DNA of 60,336 bases. Origin: Kalymmatonema hyalinum WJT4-NPBG1 (lineage in GTDB: Bacteria; Cyanobacteriota; Cyanobacteriia; Cyanobacteriales; Nostocaceae). Numbering within the stretch: the stretch's first letter is position 1; each line of letters starts with the position of its first letter. The position numbers and the translations under genes were made by a program. The notes below the pieces were generated by a model. The model was not told the DNA's origin and made no database searches. It saw only the letters and a program-made list of their open reading frames with translations. The stretch spans positions 1 through 60,336 of the forward strand of contig JAHHIB010000054.1 of the NCBI GenBank assembly GCA_019359075.1, written 5' to 3'. This document shows positions 24,499 through 33,083 of the stretch, in pieces.

Positions 24499-26082
24499 TT
24501 ATACTATCGTGTCTATTGGTACAAACCTTTGGGTATTAGATGGATATGACTTGGGTGTCACTCTCACTCTGGCAGGTGAGGAGCCATCTGCAATGACTAA
24601 ATATCCCTCTAAGGGTGGAAGATTTTGTAGTTCGGATGGTAAGACTGCTGCGGTTTCGCGGATTTGCTGATTTTGGCTAGAGCTACTGCCGTTATCTTGG
24701 TTATAGGTTTTTGAGCGGGTGATATCGATTCGCTCTTGTACACCAATCATTTTGGAGAATTGTTCGGCTGTGGCTTGATCCCTAATATTTAGGATGAGTT
24801 TGGTAGCCAAACCTTGGAGGATAATTCTGGCTCCCCTTTCCCCGTAAATTTCTTCGATTTGGGCAGTGGTTTGAGTGCCTATAAATGCGCTACCGCCAAA
24901 CTTACGACTTTCTGATAGGAGCCGGGGTAAGCTCTTTAACTGGCTTAAAGCTCCCAGTTCGTCAATGACTAAGGCTGTTTTTCGTTTTCTGTTTTCGTTT
25001 GACAGTAAACCCCTGAGCATCAGTTCAAAACAAGTAGTGATGAGTGGTTTAAAAGTTTCTGCGTCATCTTCAAACAGTGGGAGGAATATCCAACAAGAAT
25101 TATCGTCTCTACCCCATCTGCTAAAACTAAATTCTGCTGGTGCAGGGCATTTGGCTAAAGATTGATAAAAGCGCACCTGATTAACAGCAGTAGCAAGTAC
25201 ACTGCCTGCGGTGTTGCCACTCTCTCCTTCAAAATACCGCATTGATACGGTGCCAGCCAAAAAATCCTTCAGTTGTTCTAGTGAAAAGCGGGTTAACACG
25301 TCCCAAACTTCAGTATTAGAGTAGGTACGCTCATATACATCGGCAATCAAATTCTTCGCAGCATCAGAGAAGAATCGCTCTTTGGGATCATCAGGAATTA
25401 AACCTGCTGCAATAGTGCTGAACTGTGCGCCTTCACTTCCGTGGCTCCAGCCAATGCTTCGGGCGTCTTTTGGATGAAAGATGAGGTCACCTTCACACCA
25501 GAGCTTTTCCATGAGTTCGCCGTTTCTGTCCAATACCATCACTCGCCAATCGTCTCGTTGACGCAAGATGTGGAGAATTTGCAAAATAGATTGGCTTTTA
25601 CCAGAGCCAGGGGAACCAAAAAAGCCAAAAGATAAATTCTCTAAATAGTTGGGCAGTACAATTCCACCAATTTCTAGTTTGGGTGTCGTGGGTTGTTGAC
25701 CCTGTTGTTTGAGTAGTTTGGCTTCTTTTTTGGCTAATTCCCGTTGCAGCTGCTTGGTCGTAACTAGCGTAGTTCCGCGTAGTACCTTATTTGATAGATT
25801 ACTGGGGATTAAAACAAAACCAGCACCCACAATTAAATTAAGCCGCCACAATCCACCCCATCCATAAAGTAAAGTCAATGCAAGAAAGATAATTGTGATA
25901 ATTGCGGCTGTTTTGACTGGGAATTGTCCTCTTTTAGGTAACCACCAGATGGTGAGCAAGAGCAGTGGGAATAATGGTCCAAGGAACTTGGCAATGTTAT
26001 ATGAGATAATTCCCAGTGCCAAACCTATGCCAATGGTCATTAACCCAACTGGGTTAAACGATTCGTTTGATTTGTCAAACAT
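24499..26082 (-). CDS. VirD4/TraD-type conjugative coupling protein
   Basis: A 527-residue type IV coupling protein. Two membrane regions (about residues 12-49 and 57-93) precede the motor. Walker A is GSPGSGKS (156-163); LDRNGE (184-189) replaces the usual DPKGE-like segment; Walker B is ALVIDELGAL (about 369-378), followed by GTQTT as in the TraM-recognition/TraG-D family. It would link the relaxosome to a mating channel. No mating-pair formation genes are seen, so the element is probably mobilisable rather than self-transmissible, or the channel genes lie outside the window. Confidence 0.85.
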   Translation of the reverse strand: MFDKSNESFNPVGLMTIGIGLALGIISYNIAKFLGPLFPLLLLTIWWLPKRGQFPVKTAAIITIIFLALTLLYGWGGLWRLNLIVGAGFVLIPSNLSNKVLRGTTLVTTKQLQRELAKKEAKLLKQQGQQPTTPKLEIGGIVLPNYLENLSFGFFGSPGSGKSQSILQILHILRQRDDWRVMVLDRNGELMEKLWCEGDLIFHPKDARSIGWSHGSEGAQFSTIAAGLIPDDPKERFFSDAAKNLIADVYERTYSNTEVWDVLTRFSLEQLKDFLAGTVSMRYFEGESGNTAGSVLATAVNQVRFYQSLAKCPAPAEFSFSRWGRDDNSCWIFLPLFEDDAETFKPLITTCFELMLRGLLSNENRKRKTALVIDELGALSQLKSLPRLLSESRKFGGSAFIGTQTTAQIEEIYGERGARIILQGLATKLILNIRDQATAEQFSKMIGVQERIDITRSKTYNQDNGSSSSQNQQIRETAAVLPSELQNLPPLEGYLVIADGSSPARVRVTPKSYPSNTQRFVPIDTIV

Positions 26083-26084
26083 TT

Positions 26085-27389
26085 CTACCTGCTTCTGTCT
26101 CTAAATTGCTGCTGTTGTTTTTCACCTTGAGTTGGTTGTTGGTTGATTCCGTATTGAGCGCGGATGGCTTCTAATCGTTCTTCTAGTGAGAGGTTTGCCC
26201 AATCCTGCTGCTGTGCTAATAACTGTTGTTGTTGAAGGCGATACTCAATGTTGCCTGCTGTTAGTACTTTACTGCCATCAGAATGGCGCTCGCCCAGTGT
26301 CTCTACTGCCAACTTGGTTGCTGCTTCCAATCCTTTGCCTACTAACTCTCTGGAAGTGTTTTTCAGGTAGTCGATCCCACCGCGTAAAGCTTCACTCATT
26401 TCCTGCACTGCAGTGGAGAAATTCTGCTTTATGCCATCAACCCATTGGTTAAGTTGGTTTTCTTGTGGTTTGGGGGCTTGCTCAAGGCGTTGTGATTGTT
26501 GTTGCCGCATCTCCTCGAATTGCTTTTGGATTTCAGTAATCTGCTGCTGCATTTGGGCAATAGTTGAGAGCAGTTGCTGGTTGGTTGTCTGCTCTGGAGT
26601 AGTTTGGTTTTGCAGATGTTGGTCTTGTTCTGATGCGATCGCTTCCAACGGGGCCTCCTCCAGAGGACACGCTACGCGATCGCCTATCGCTCTTTGGGTT
26701 TGTGGTTGTTCTAATGCTTGTGGATTTTGTGGTAGCTCTGCCCCTGACTCTAGTGTTGGCTGTGCCTGTGCTGCCTTATGCTGCTCGTATTTATCAGCGA
26801 AATACTGCCAATCTATCCCCATTACGCTCATCATATAGATGCCATTGGGAGTGAATTGTTTTGCCCATTCGCCAAAAATGGGAGATGCATTGTTAAGGTA
26901 ATAATCAGTGGAAAGATAGCCAAATTCTTTATCTAAGTAGATTGTGTTATTGGTTTGTTGGTTGTTGATGTCTTGGCTGGGTTCTTGGGTACTGTTTATT
27001 GGTTGTAGTTTTGCTTGTTGTTGGTTTAGTAGTTGTACTTGCAGTGAGTCTTCTTCTGGTTCTTCATCGCTGCGCTGATTAGCACGTCCTTGGTTGATAG
27101 TGACATTGCCGTTTTCAAATCTGAAGACTTCTTCTTTGGCTGGTGTGTAGAGAGCAATTTCTACCACTCCTAATGCTGCTTCTGAATGGAAAACAGATGT
27201 TTCCAGTTTCTCTAGTTCTTCTGGTTTAATGCGGTCAACATCTGGCTTTCCCTCAATGCCCTGGCGGTAAACAATGGTGCTGCCCACCTTTATAGTTAGT
27301 CCTTGTTGGTCAGTATCCTTGTTGTTGGTAAATTCATCAATGATTTTGTCAAATCTTTCTTGCTGTTTTTTATTTAAATAACGTGACAT
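26085..27389 (-). CDS. glutamine-rich mobilisation-associated protein
   Basis: A 434-residue, very Gln-rich protein (runs such as QEPSQDINNQQTNN and QQQLLAQQQDW). The N-terminal 90 residues (KKQQERFDKIIDEF and TIVYRQGIEGKPDVDRI) look globular; the middle is coiled coil and low complexity. It lies 2 bp from both neighbours in the relaxase-coupling operon. A segment at 26635-26683 bounded by two HIP1 octamers looks like a small in-frame insertion. Family not recognised; a relaxosome accessory role is inference. Confidence 0.6.
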   Translation of the reverse strand: MSRYLNKKQQERFDKIIDEFTNNKDTDQQGLTIKVGSTIVYRQGIEGKPDVDRIKPEELEKLETSVFHSEAALGVVEIALYTPAKEEVFRFENGNVTINQGRANQRSDEEPEEDSLQVQLLNQQQAKLQPINSTQEPSQDINNQQTNNTIYLDKEFGYLSTDYYLNNASPIFGEWAKQFTPNGIYMMSVMGIDWQYFADKYEQHKAAQAQPTLESGAELPQNPQALEQPQTQRAIGDRVACPLEEAPLEAIASEQDQHLQNQTTPEQTTNQQLLSTIAQMQQQITEIQKQFEEMRQQQSQRLEQAPKPQENQLNQWVDGIKQNFSTAVQEMSEALRGGIDYLKNTSRELVGKGLEAATKLAVETLGERHSDGSKVLTAGNIEYRLQQQQLLAQQQDWANLSLEERLEAIRAQYGINQQPTQGEKQQQQFRDRSR

Positions 27390-27391
27390 AT

Positions 27392-27808
27392 TTACTTCCT
27401 CAAAAGATGTAAACTGTTGGCGATTGTGCTGGCTGTCACTCTTAGTTGTGGTAGTTGCACGTTACCGAGTTTGTTGAGGATAATCTGCCCTTCTAATTGG
27501 ATATATCTGCATTCTCCATCAATCCACACTTGGATTACCTGGGATTGCTCTACGTCCGGTGGTAAGTTAATGTACTTTACAGAGCCATTTTCAAAGTAGA
27601 TGTGGGGGCTATCGGCTTTATCTGCATAGTAGATTTCGATGTACCTGGGTTTGTAGTTTGTTGGTAATGGGTTGTCATCCCAAAAGTCGATTGCGTTGCA
27701 GATTGCTGTGGGGTATTTGAAGCGCATATCTGCATATTTTGGTGGTAGCAGTTTGAGCATTTGTGCCTCGTCTTCTGGTGTGAAGCCCAATTCAAAATTA
27801 TTGCTCAT
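27392..27808 (-). CDS. hypothetical protein of mobilisation operon
   Basis: A 138-residue protein without known motifs. Its start overlaps the relaxase stop by four bases (27805-27808), so it is translated together with the relaxase. Beta-strand-rich pieces (YIEIYYADKADSPHIYFENG, VIQVWIDGECRYIQLEG) suggest a compact fold. It repeats a theme of the next gene, which has a similar FENGNVTI segment. Confidence 0.6.
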   Translation of the reverse strand: MSNNFELGFTPEDEAQMLKLLPPKYADMRFKYPTAICNAIDFWDDNPLPTNYKPRYIEIYYADKADSPHIYFENGSVKYINLPPDVEQSQVIQVWIDGECRYIQLEGQIILNKLGNVQLPQLRVTASTIANSLHLLRK

Positions 27809-28731
27809 CTTTCTAAACCTCTGGATTTGCGTTGTTGTTGTTTTTCTTGTGCGAGTCTTTGCAAATGTTTTTCAAGCATTTCTCTAGCCAAATTAGGATT
27901 CTCGACTAATCTCTGAATTCGTTCGTCATCTCGTTTTGGTTCATAATCCACTTGCTTGTGTTTTTGCAATCCATTGAAGGTATATGCTGACCCTAAGTCT
28001 GTGCCGCTAAATGGTTGATCCTCCATCTTGAAACTGATGCCTTTGGATTTCCCAGTGCGTGTAAATCCTATCCGTACTTCGATGCTTTTAAGTTGCAATC
28101 TGGCGATCATGAGTGGTAGTGGTGGTTTGTCCTGTACTGCTTCATCAATCGCTTGTTGAAGTTTTACTTTAATAGGTAGTTCTGGTGGTGTTTGCCGCTG
28201 ACCAGATTCATACTCTTGTTGCTCTCTTTTCATGCGCCTTATTTGTCCAGTACTGGGTGTTCTTGCTTGCTTAGAACGGCTACCAGTTACTTGCACAAGC
28301 CCATACTCTTTTTCGAGTGAGCGTAAGACTTTCTCAGAGCGCACATAATCCCAACTATCATGCACAACCATTCCTGTATCCAGTCGGATGCGACTTGCAA
28401 CTATATGAATGTGGTCGTCATCGGTGTCGGCATGTCTGTAAATGGCGAACTGGATGTTGTCTGGGTCGTAATTCATTCTCTCTAGATATTTGGTCGCAAT
28501 CTCCTGCCACTTGTCATCATCGAGTTGGTCATCTTTTGCAGCGGAGAGAGAGACGTGATACACTGCCCGTTTTGCTTCTGGGTTGAGTTGGCGTGAAATT
28601 TTGAATTCTTTGGCTAACTCAAGGGCATTTTTACCGAACATATTGCCGCCAATTAATCGAGCATCTGATTTCCCCTCCAGATACTCTAGTAATCCTCTAA
28701 ATCCCTTGCCTTTAGTCTGCTTCCCAATCAT
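27805..28731 (-). CDS. relaxase/mobilisation nuclease
   Basis: A 308-residue relaxase starting at 28731 (MIGKQTKGKGF) after GAGGAAG; an ATG at 28770 lies further inside the upstream gene. The relaxase fold is visible in GFRGLLEYLEGK, AVYHVSLSAA and the metal-binding histidines of RHADTDDDHIHIVASRI; Y19 or Y21 of the full reading frame's LLEYLEG or a nearby tyrosine may be the nucleophile. It would nick oriT and pilot the strand. It overlaps the mobC-like gene by 20 bases. The C-terminal third is basic and disordered. Confidence 0.8.
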   Translation of the reverse strand: MIGKQTKGKGFRGLLEYLEGKSDARLIGGNMFGKNALELAKEFKISRQLNPEAKRAVYHVSLSAAKDDQLDDDKWQEIATKYLERMNYDPDNIQFAIYRHADTDDDHIHIVASRIRLDTGMVVHDSWDYVRSEKVLRSLEKEYGLVQVTGSRSKQARTPSTGQIRRMKREQQEYESGQRQTPPELPIKVKLQQAIDEAVQDKPPLPLMIARLQLKSIEVRIGFTRTGKSKGISFKMEDQPFSGTDLGSAYTFNGLQKHKQVDYEPKRDDERIQRLVENPNLAREMLEKHLQRLAQEKQQQRKSRGLER

Positions 28732-29113
28732 CTTCCAGTTCTTCCTCCTGGTCTTCCAGTTCGTCATCACTGCTATGGGCTTGGGTAAGCTGTCTACCGA
28801 TGTTATTTAATAGGGTTAGAAGTTGCTCTAGAGTTGCTGGGTCTGCTGGTGGTGGATAGCCCATTTTCACAGCAGTATTTGATGCTTTGACAAGTTGATT
28901 TAAGTTGTTCCCAATTCGCCGCAATTCTTGGTAAGTGGCAATTGATATTTTGCTGAATCTTTTAGGCAGTGGTCGCATGAGTGCGTTACGCCTCAAAAGC
29001 TCTGCACAAGTTAGCCCTGCATCTGATGCCTTCATACGAATCATTTCAAGCTCAAGCTGATTGAGTCGAACTGGAAAATTAAGTGTTCTTTTCAAACGCG
29101 GAGAATTAGGCAT
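28712..29113 (-). CDS. MobC-like relaxosome accessory protein
   Basis: A 133-residue protein with an RHH-like start (TLNFPVRLNQLELEMIRMK) and the MobC hallmark ELRRIGNNLNQLVKASN at about residues 64-80, then a long acidic tail (DDELEDQEEELEDDWEAD). MobC proteins open oriT DNA for the relaxase. It is the first gene of the leftward mobilisation operon; the oriT candidate lies directly upstream at 29151-29233. Confidence 0.85.
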   Translation of the reverse strand: MPNSPRLKRTLNFPVRLNQLELEMIRMKASDAGLTCAELLRRNALMRPLPKRFSKISIATYQELRRIGNNLNQLVKASNTAVKMGYPPPADPATLEQLLTLLNNIGRQLTQAHSSDDELEDQEEELEDDWEAD

Positions 29114-29934
29114 AAGTTAACAGTTTACTGAGGAACCGGAGTGGGGGATTCACAAGGGGCGCTCCCCTTGTGCCAGCCCTGCCGTCTGAGGCGATAGCCG
29201 AGGAAGCGACGCACGTCGCTAGGCATGGCTGGCTTCTCACCGGGCGCGACGGGAAAGGAGGGGACGGGGGCAACCTACGACGTGGGAGAGACTCAAAGAC
29301 GAGGTCTAGCCACAACGTGAGGCATTTGCGAAAAGTTGGAATTAGCCACGACGCAGGGATGAGGAGGACACTCAGTAGACCGAAAAGTTTTCCAGAATCC
29401 TTACCAGTCGTTAATTTGGGTTTGGGAACACAATCTGCTGGAATCCTGTCGCAATGAACTTTTCAAGGAACGGGTGTTGTAGGTGGGTTAAGAGTGCAGT
29501 GCAAGCGATTGCCCCTTGGGCACTGCGCTCCGCGCAATCGCGATCACCAGCCCAAAAACGTCGGCTGAAACCCTGATTCTTTCGTCAACTTACAAAAGTT
29601 TTCGATCTACTGACACTCTGACGCGGGGAATAGAAATGAAACACTCTCCGTGTCTCCTACTCACCGCGTTCCCGCGTCTCCCCTTCTGGGCGTCTGCCCT
29701 AATTGTTAACAAGCGTGCCCTAAGAATTACAGCCATAGGACTTGGAAGGAAAAGACTCAGTCAAGACAAAGCTATGTCCACAAGGAATTAGTGGTAGAAA
29801 GACACCCACGTGGCTTTCACTATATTTTGCAGGATCTACGAAAAAACGAAATATTCTTTGTCAAAAATATATATTTCTCATAAAGAACTAGTGGAAAATA
29901 CTGAAATGAGTAGATAATTTCAACTAACGTTTTG
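29114..29934. other. 820-bp non-coding region between divergent mobilisation operons
   Basis: No credible gene. It holds nested inverted repeats next to mobC (29151-29233, oriT candidate). Further on are two oppositely oriented copies of a short dispersed repeat (29372-29389 and 29599-29613) that may delimit a roughly 240-bp non-autonomous element. Promoters for both divergent operons must be here. Confidence 0.6.
29151..29233. other. candidate oriT (nested inverted repeats)
   Basis: Starting 38 bp upstream of mobC: CACAAGGGG (29151-29159) pairs with CCCCTTGTG (29164-29172); GCCAGCCCTGCC (29172-29183) pairs with GGCATGGCTGGC (29222-29233) with one mismatch; inside, GCGACG (29206-29211) pairs with CGTCGC (29214-29219). 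Clustered inverted repeats next to mobC/relaxase genes are typical of oriT. I see no nic consensus that I can name, so this is positional evidence. Confidence 0.45.
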
Positions 29935-30453
29935 ATGCAGCAAGAACAAGAGCAAGAGAGGATAAATAAGGACTTAATTCCACAAGCGATAAAGGCGCTT
30001 AAGGAATTGAAGCCGAAAGAGTTACCTGATGTTTCTGCCAAGGAGGCGATTCGTCAAATGCGGCGGTATATCGATGGTGCTTTAAAAAAGAATTACACCT
30101 ATGATGAAATATCTGAGCTATTGACTGGGCTAGACATCCATATTAGTGGCAGTCGGCTGAAATATTTGTTGGGTGAGGTGAAGAAAAGTACTCGTACCCG
30201 TAAGAAGAAGAAGGTTGACCAAATGGAGGAGATTGCTGTTAACCAGGGAGAAGGAACTGCTGTTGAGCAGGGAGTTTCATCTTCTCAGGAGTTAGCTCCT
30301 AATGGTGCCCAGAAGAAGGGAAAGAGGAAGTCTCAGTCAGGGCAGTCAGAAAAAGTACAGTCACAAGAACAGATTCAGTCAAAGTCAGATTCTCAGTTAC
30401 AGAGTGAAACGCCTACTTTTAAGCCCAAACTTTATAATGACTCGGATTTATGA
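29935..30453 (+). CDS. probable DNA-binding mobilisation protein
   Basis: A 172-residue protein starting at ATG 29935 (a TTG lies one codon upstream). Residues 45-85 (AIRQMRRYIDGALKKNYTYD, then ISELLTGLDIHISGSRLKYL) look like an HTH of the kind seen in small plasmid-transfer regulators. The following basic KKSTRTRKKKK and the Gln/Ser-rich tail are disordered. Its stop overlaps the next start (ATGA, 30450-30453), so it forms an operon with the ParA-like ATPase. Divergent from mobC. Confidence 0.6.
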   Translation: MQQEQEQERINKDLIPQAIKALKELKPKELPDVSAKEAIRQMRRYIDGALKKNYTYDEISELLTGLDIHISGSRLKYLLGEVKKSTRTRKKKKVDQMEEIAVNQGEGTAVEQGVSSSQELAPNGAQKKGKRKSQSGQSEKVQSQEQIQSKSDSQLQSETPTFKPKLYNDSDL

Positions 30454-31220
30454 CCAAAACGAAAAGTACTGCTGTTGCTCAAGCTAAGAAAACCTCTGTA
30501 CCACAAACTAATAAAAGAATTGTGATGTGTACGGGGGATAAGGGCGGGACGGGGAAAAGCGTAGTAGCAAGAATACTGCTAGATATTTACCGACACCGCA
30601 ATATCAATTGCATTGCTTATGAATGTGACGCAAGTAATCCCCAGTTGTGGAGGCATTACAATAAGATTCCGCCTGGGGTAAAAACTCTGAAGTTGAATCA
30701 AAGAGGTGGTGCGGATGCGCTGCAAGATGATTTGAAGTTGTTAACTCCATTTGTATCGCTAGTGGATTTACCTGCGGGTGCAGCAGAGTATTTTGAGGAT
30801 TTGGCGAACGATATTTATTTATTCCAGAATGCAGAGCGTTTGGGCTACCGAATTACGATGGTGAGTGTGCTGGGTAGGGTGAAGGATTCGGTGGTGCAGT
30901 TGAAAAGATTGTTGGAATTTTGCGGTAGTCGGGTGGATTATGTGGTGGTGAGGAATTTGTATTGGGGTGCAGAGAATAAGTTTACTAGGTACAACAATTC
31001 CAAAGCACGGCAGGCTGCATTAGAATTGGGTGCAATTGAATTAAATCTGCCGGAGTTATTTGACGATATTTTTGATTTTATTGACTCAAATGATTTGAGC
31101 TTTAGGGAGGCGCTGGAGCATTCGGCTCTTACCTTAAGCAATCAGTCAAGATTGTTTGGGTGGGTTGATGCAATTGAAAGTGAGTTTGAAAGAGCAGCAG
31201 TGCAGTTGGGACTAGAGTGA
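30450..31220 (+). CDS. ParA/MinD-like ATPase of the mobilisation region
   Basis: A 256-residue P-loop ATPase with the deviant Walker A GDKGGTGKS (residues 28-36) and LVDLPAGAAEYF as the Walker B region. This resembles the TraL/MobD-type CobQ/MinD-like ATPases found beside relaxase genes rather than a true plasmid ParA, since no ParB follows. It is coupled to the upstream DNA-binding protein and is followed, after 170 bp, by a membrane protein gene. Role in transfer is inferred from the neighbours. Confidence 0.75.
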   Translation: MTKTKSTAVAQAKKTSVPQTNKRIVMCTGDKGGTGKSVVARILLDIYRHRNINCIAYECDASNPQLWRHYNKIPPGVKTLKLNQRGGADALQDDLKLLTPFVSLVDLPAGAAEYFEDLANDIYLFQNAERLGYRITMVSVLGRVKDSVVQLKRLLEFCGSRVDYVVVRNLYWGAENKFTRYNNSKARQAALELGAIELNLPELFDDIFDFIDSNDLSFREALEHSALTLSNQSRLFGWVDAIESEFERAAVQLGLE

Positions 31221-31391
31221 ATGTTTTGAGCAGGAAAAGCAGGGACATTATAGAAGTTATTCAATAAAGGTGCGTTTATCAGAGCAATATAACAGCAACA
31301 TCCCAACTTAATTACAAAGTTTATCCTCTCCCTTTCCCAGCTTCCCCTGCTCCTTAAGTGAGTGTGATTCTGACTAGAGCGAGGTTGTTTG

Positions 31392-32330
31392 ATGAGTGCT
31401 AATGGTAAAGCTCAACCATCTCATTTAGATAAGTTGTTAGAAGGGAAGCCACCAGAATTTCAAGCTCAAGTACTGCGCTTTGCAGTGGATGCTGGAATGC
31501 GTCCAGAAGACCCAGCGTTTCGGCTGGTGCAGTACATCGGATATTTAGCGCAGTTGACCGAATCAGCACCTGTTGAATGGAAGGATTTATTTAAAAGATT
31601 GCAGTCGGAGTTAAACGAGTGGTCAAAAATAACAGCAGAGCAACTGACGACAACGGCGGATTACAGCGAGATAATACTGAACTTAGCGCAAGCTTGCGAC
31701 AGGCTAGGAACAGCCTTGAGCGCTTTAGATTTAACATCACAGCAAGTGTTAGAGCAGTTGAAAACATTAATCGAAATCTCAACGCAATTGAAGAGCGTCA
31801 GAGAAAGTCTCCCCAACACGAACTTGTTGTTGGAGAAGTTCCATTCGGCAATAGAGAGTGGTCAGCAACTCAAAATGGAACTGAAAGAGGAGCAGTTGCA
31901 ACAACTGAGGCAGTTGATAGCTGGCAATTCAGAGAGCGAAATCAAGCAGTTGGCACAGGCGATATCAACAACGCAATCGGTGATACTGGGAGTGGAAGTA
32001 AAGACACGGCAGAGGTTAGAGAGGATAGAAACCCAGTTGCAGGAGTTGATACAGAAACAAAACCAGCAGAACAAAGCAAGCCGATTAGGGTTGAGAAGCA
32101 CAAATCAGGGGGCTTGGAATTATGAATGGACGCTGGGGATTTTTGGAGGTGTTTTGGTGGGCGCTTGTACTGTCACTGCTGTAGTGACTCGGATTGTGTT
32201 TGGTGTTGCACCTGCTCCTTTGCCTGCGGCGGTGAATGAGCAGATTGAGTATACCCGCGAGCAGGTAAGGTATACAAATGTCAAACTGCAAAGAGTGGAG
32301 AAGCGTTTAGGTACTAATCGGCGAAAATAG
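31392..32330 (+). CDS. coiled-coil membrane protein
   Basis: A 312-residue protein starting at ATG 31392 (a TTG precedes it). Residues 60-240 are long helices rich in Q, L and E (EQLKTLIEISTQLKSV; QLRQLIAGNSESEIKQLAQA), followed by one membrane helix near residues 250-275 (LGIFGGVLVGACTVTAVVTR) and a short basic tail. It lies downstream of the ParA-like ATPase. It could be a tethering or filament-like part of the transfer apparatus; family not recognised. Confidence 0.65.
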   Translation: MSANGKAQPSHLDKLLEGKPPEFQAQVLRFAVDAGMRPEDPAFRLVQYIGYLAQLTESAPVEWKDLFKRLQSELNEWSKITAEQLTTTADYSEIILNLAQACDRLGTALSALDLTSQQVLEQLKTLIEISTQLKSVRESLPNTNLLLEKFHSAIESGQQLKMELKEEQLQQLRQLIAGNSESEIKQLAQAISTTQSVILGVEVKTRQRLERIETQLQELIQKQNQQNKASRLGLRSTNQGAWNYEWTLGIFGGVLVGACTVTAVVTRIVFGVAPAPLPAAVNEQIEYTREQVRYTNVKLQRVEKRLGTNRRK

Positions 32331-33083
32331 AAGGTTCGTGTCATCAGGTGCAGCCTGTGGCTATAACACTTGATATATATGGATTCTAGCTTCTGAATAA
32401 CTTTTCTCTTTTACCCCTCTTTTTGCTCCTAATTCATAACTTTTCTAAATATATCTTTGCCGAAAAAGGAAGTTGGATAGTGATAGATAGTATGGCTCAA
32501 GCCCTGATGCAGCGGTCTATATTTTCATTGTACTTTGCCTAGAAGAAGACAAACTAGGCAAAGATATGATGAGTATTTCTTATCAATTAAGGCTAAAAAA
32601 AGGGTAATTTTTACAGAATTTTACAAGGTTGCCCCTGGTTGCACGAACCTTCTATTTACGCCTATTCACGGCAAACCGTTATTGTATTCAGGCGAACTCC
32701 CAACCAAGGCTGAGGAGTTCAAGCTGACGGGTTGAACTGATTCCGACGATAGAGAGGAGCTATGAGACTCCTTTGGCGACACTATAGGACAAGACTATTA
32801 AAATTGCACTGAAGTTTTTAAAGCGAGAGAGGGGTCATCAAGGTCACTTGCACCAGATGCGTCAGCGGCAGATATGCATATGCAGTTTTTCGCAGGTTGT
32901 AACGTCCCTGCTGCCTGCACATCTTACTTTTAAAAATTACCAACTTATGACCCTAAGTTGGCAAAACACCCAAGGTTGGTGGTGACGCCGCTCACAATCA
33001 CGAGCAATGAACACTTTCAGCCACCCATTCTACGTAATGGCTCAAAAAGAAATGACTTTTTTTTGAAGCTTTCTTAACTTCAA
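32331..33083. other. 750-bp intergenic stretch
   Basis: I see no gene I trust. Two short perfect hairpins occur: CTTTGCCTAG (32533-32542) with CTAGGCAAAG (32554-32563), and CCAACTTA (32940-32947) with TAAGTTGG (32954-32961). The region separates the rightward mobilisation operon from the leftward nuclease cluster and may contain decayed mobile DNA. Confidence 0.5.

Noticed and set aside
32535-32735. Small plus-strand frame of 66 codons
   Set aside because: It starts at a non-ATG codon inside a hairpin, lacks a ribosome binding site and has no recognisable motif; the region looks like decayed intergenic DNA.
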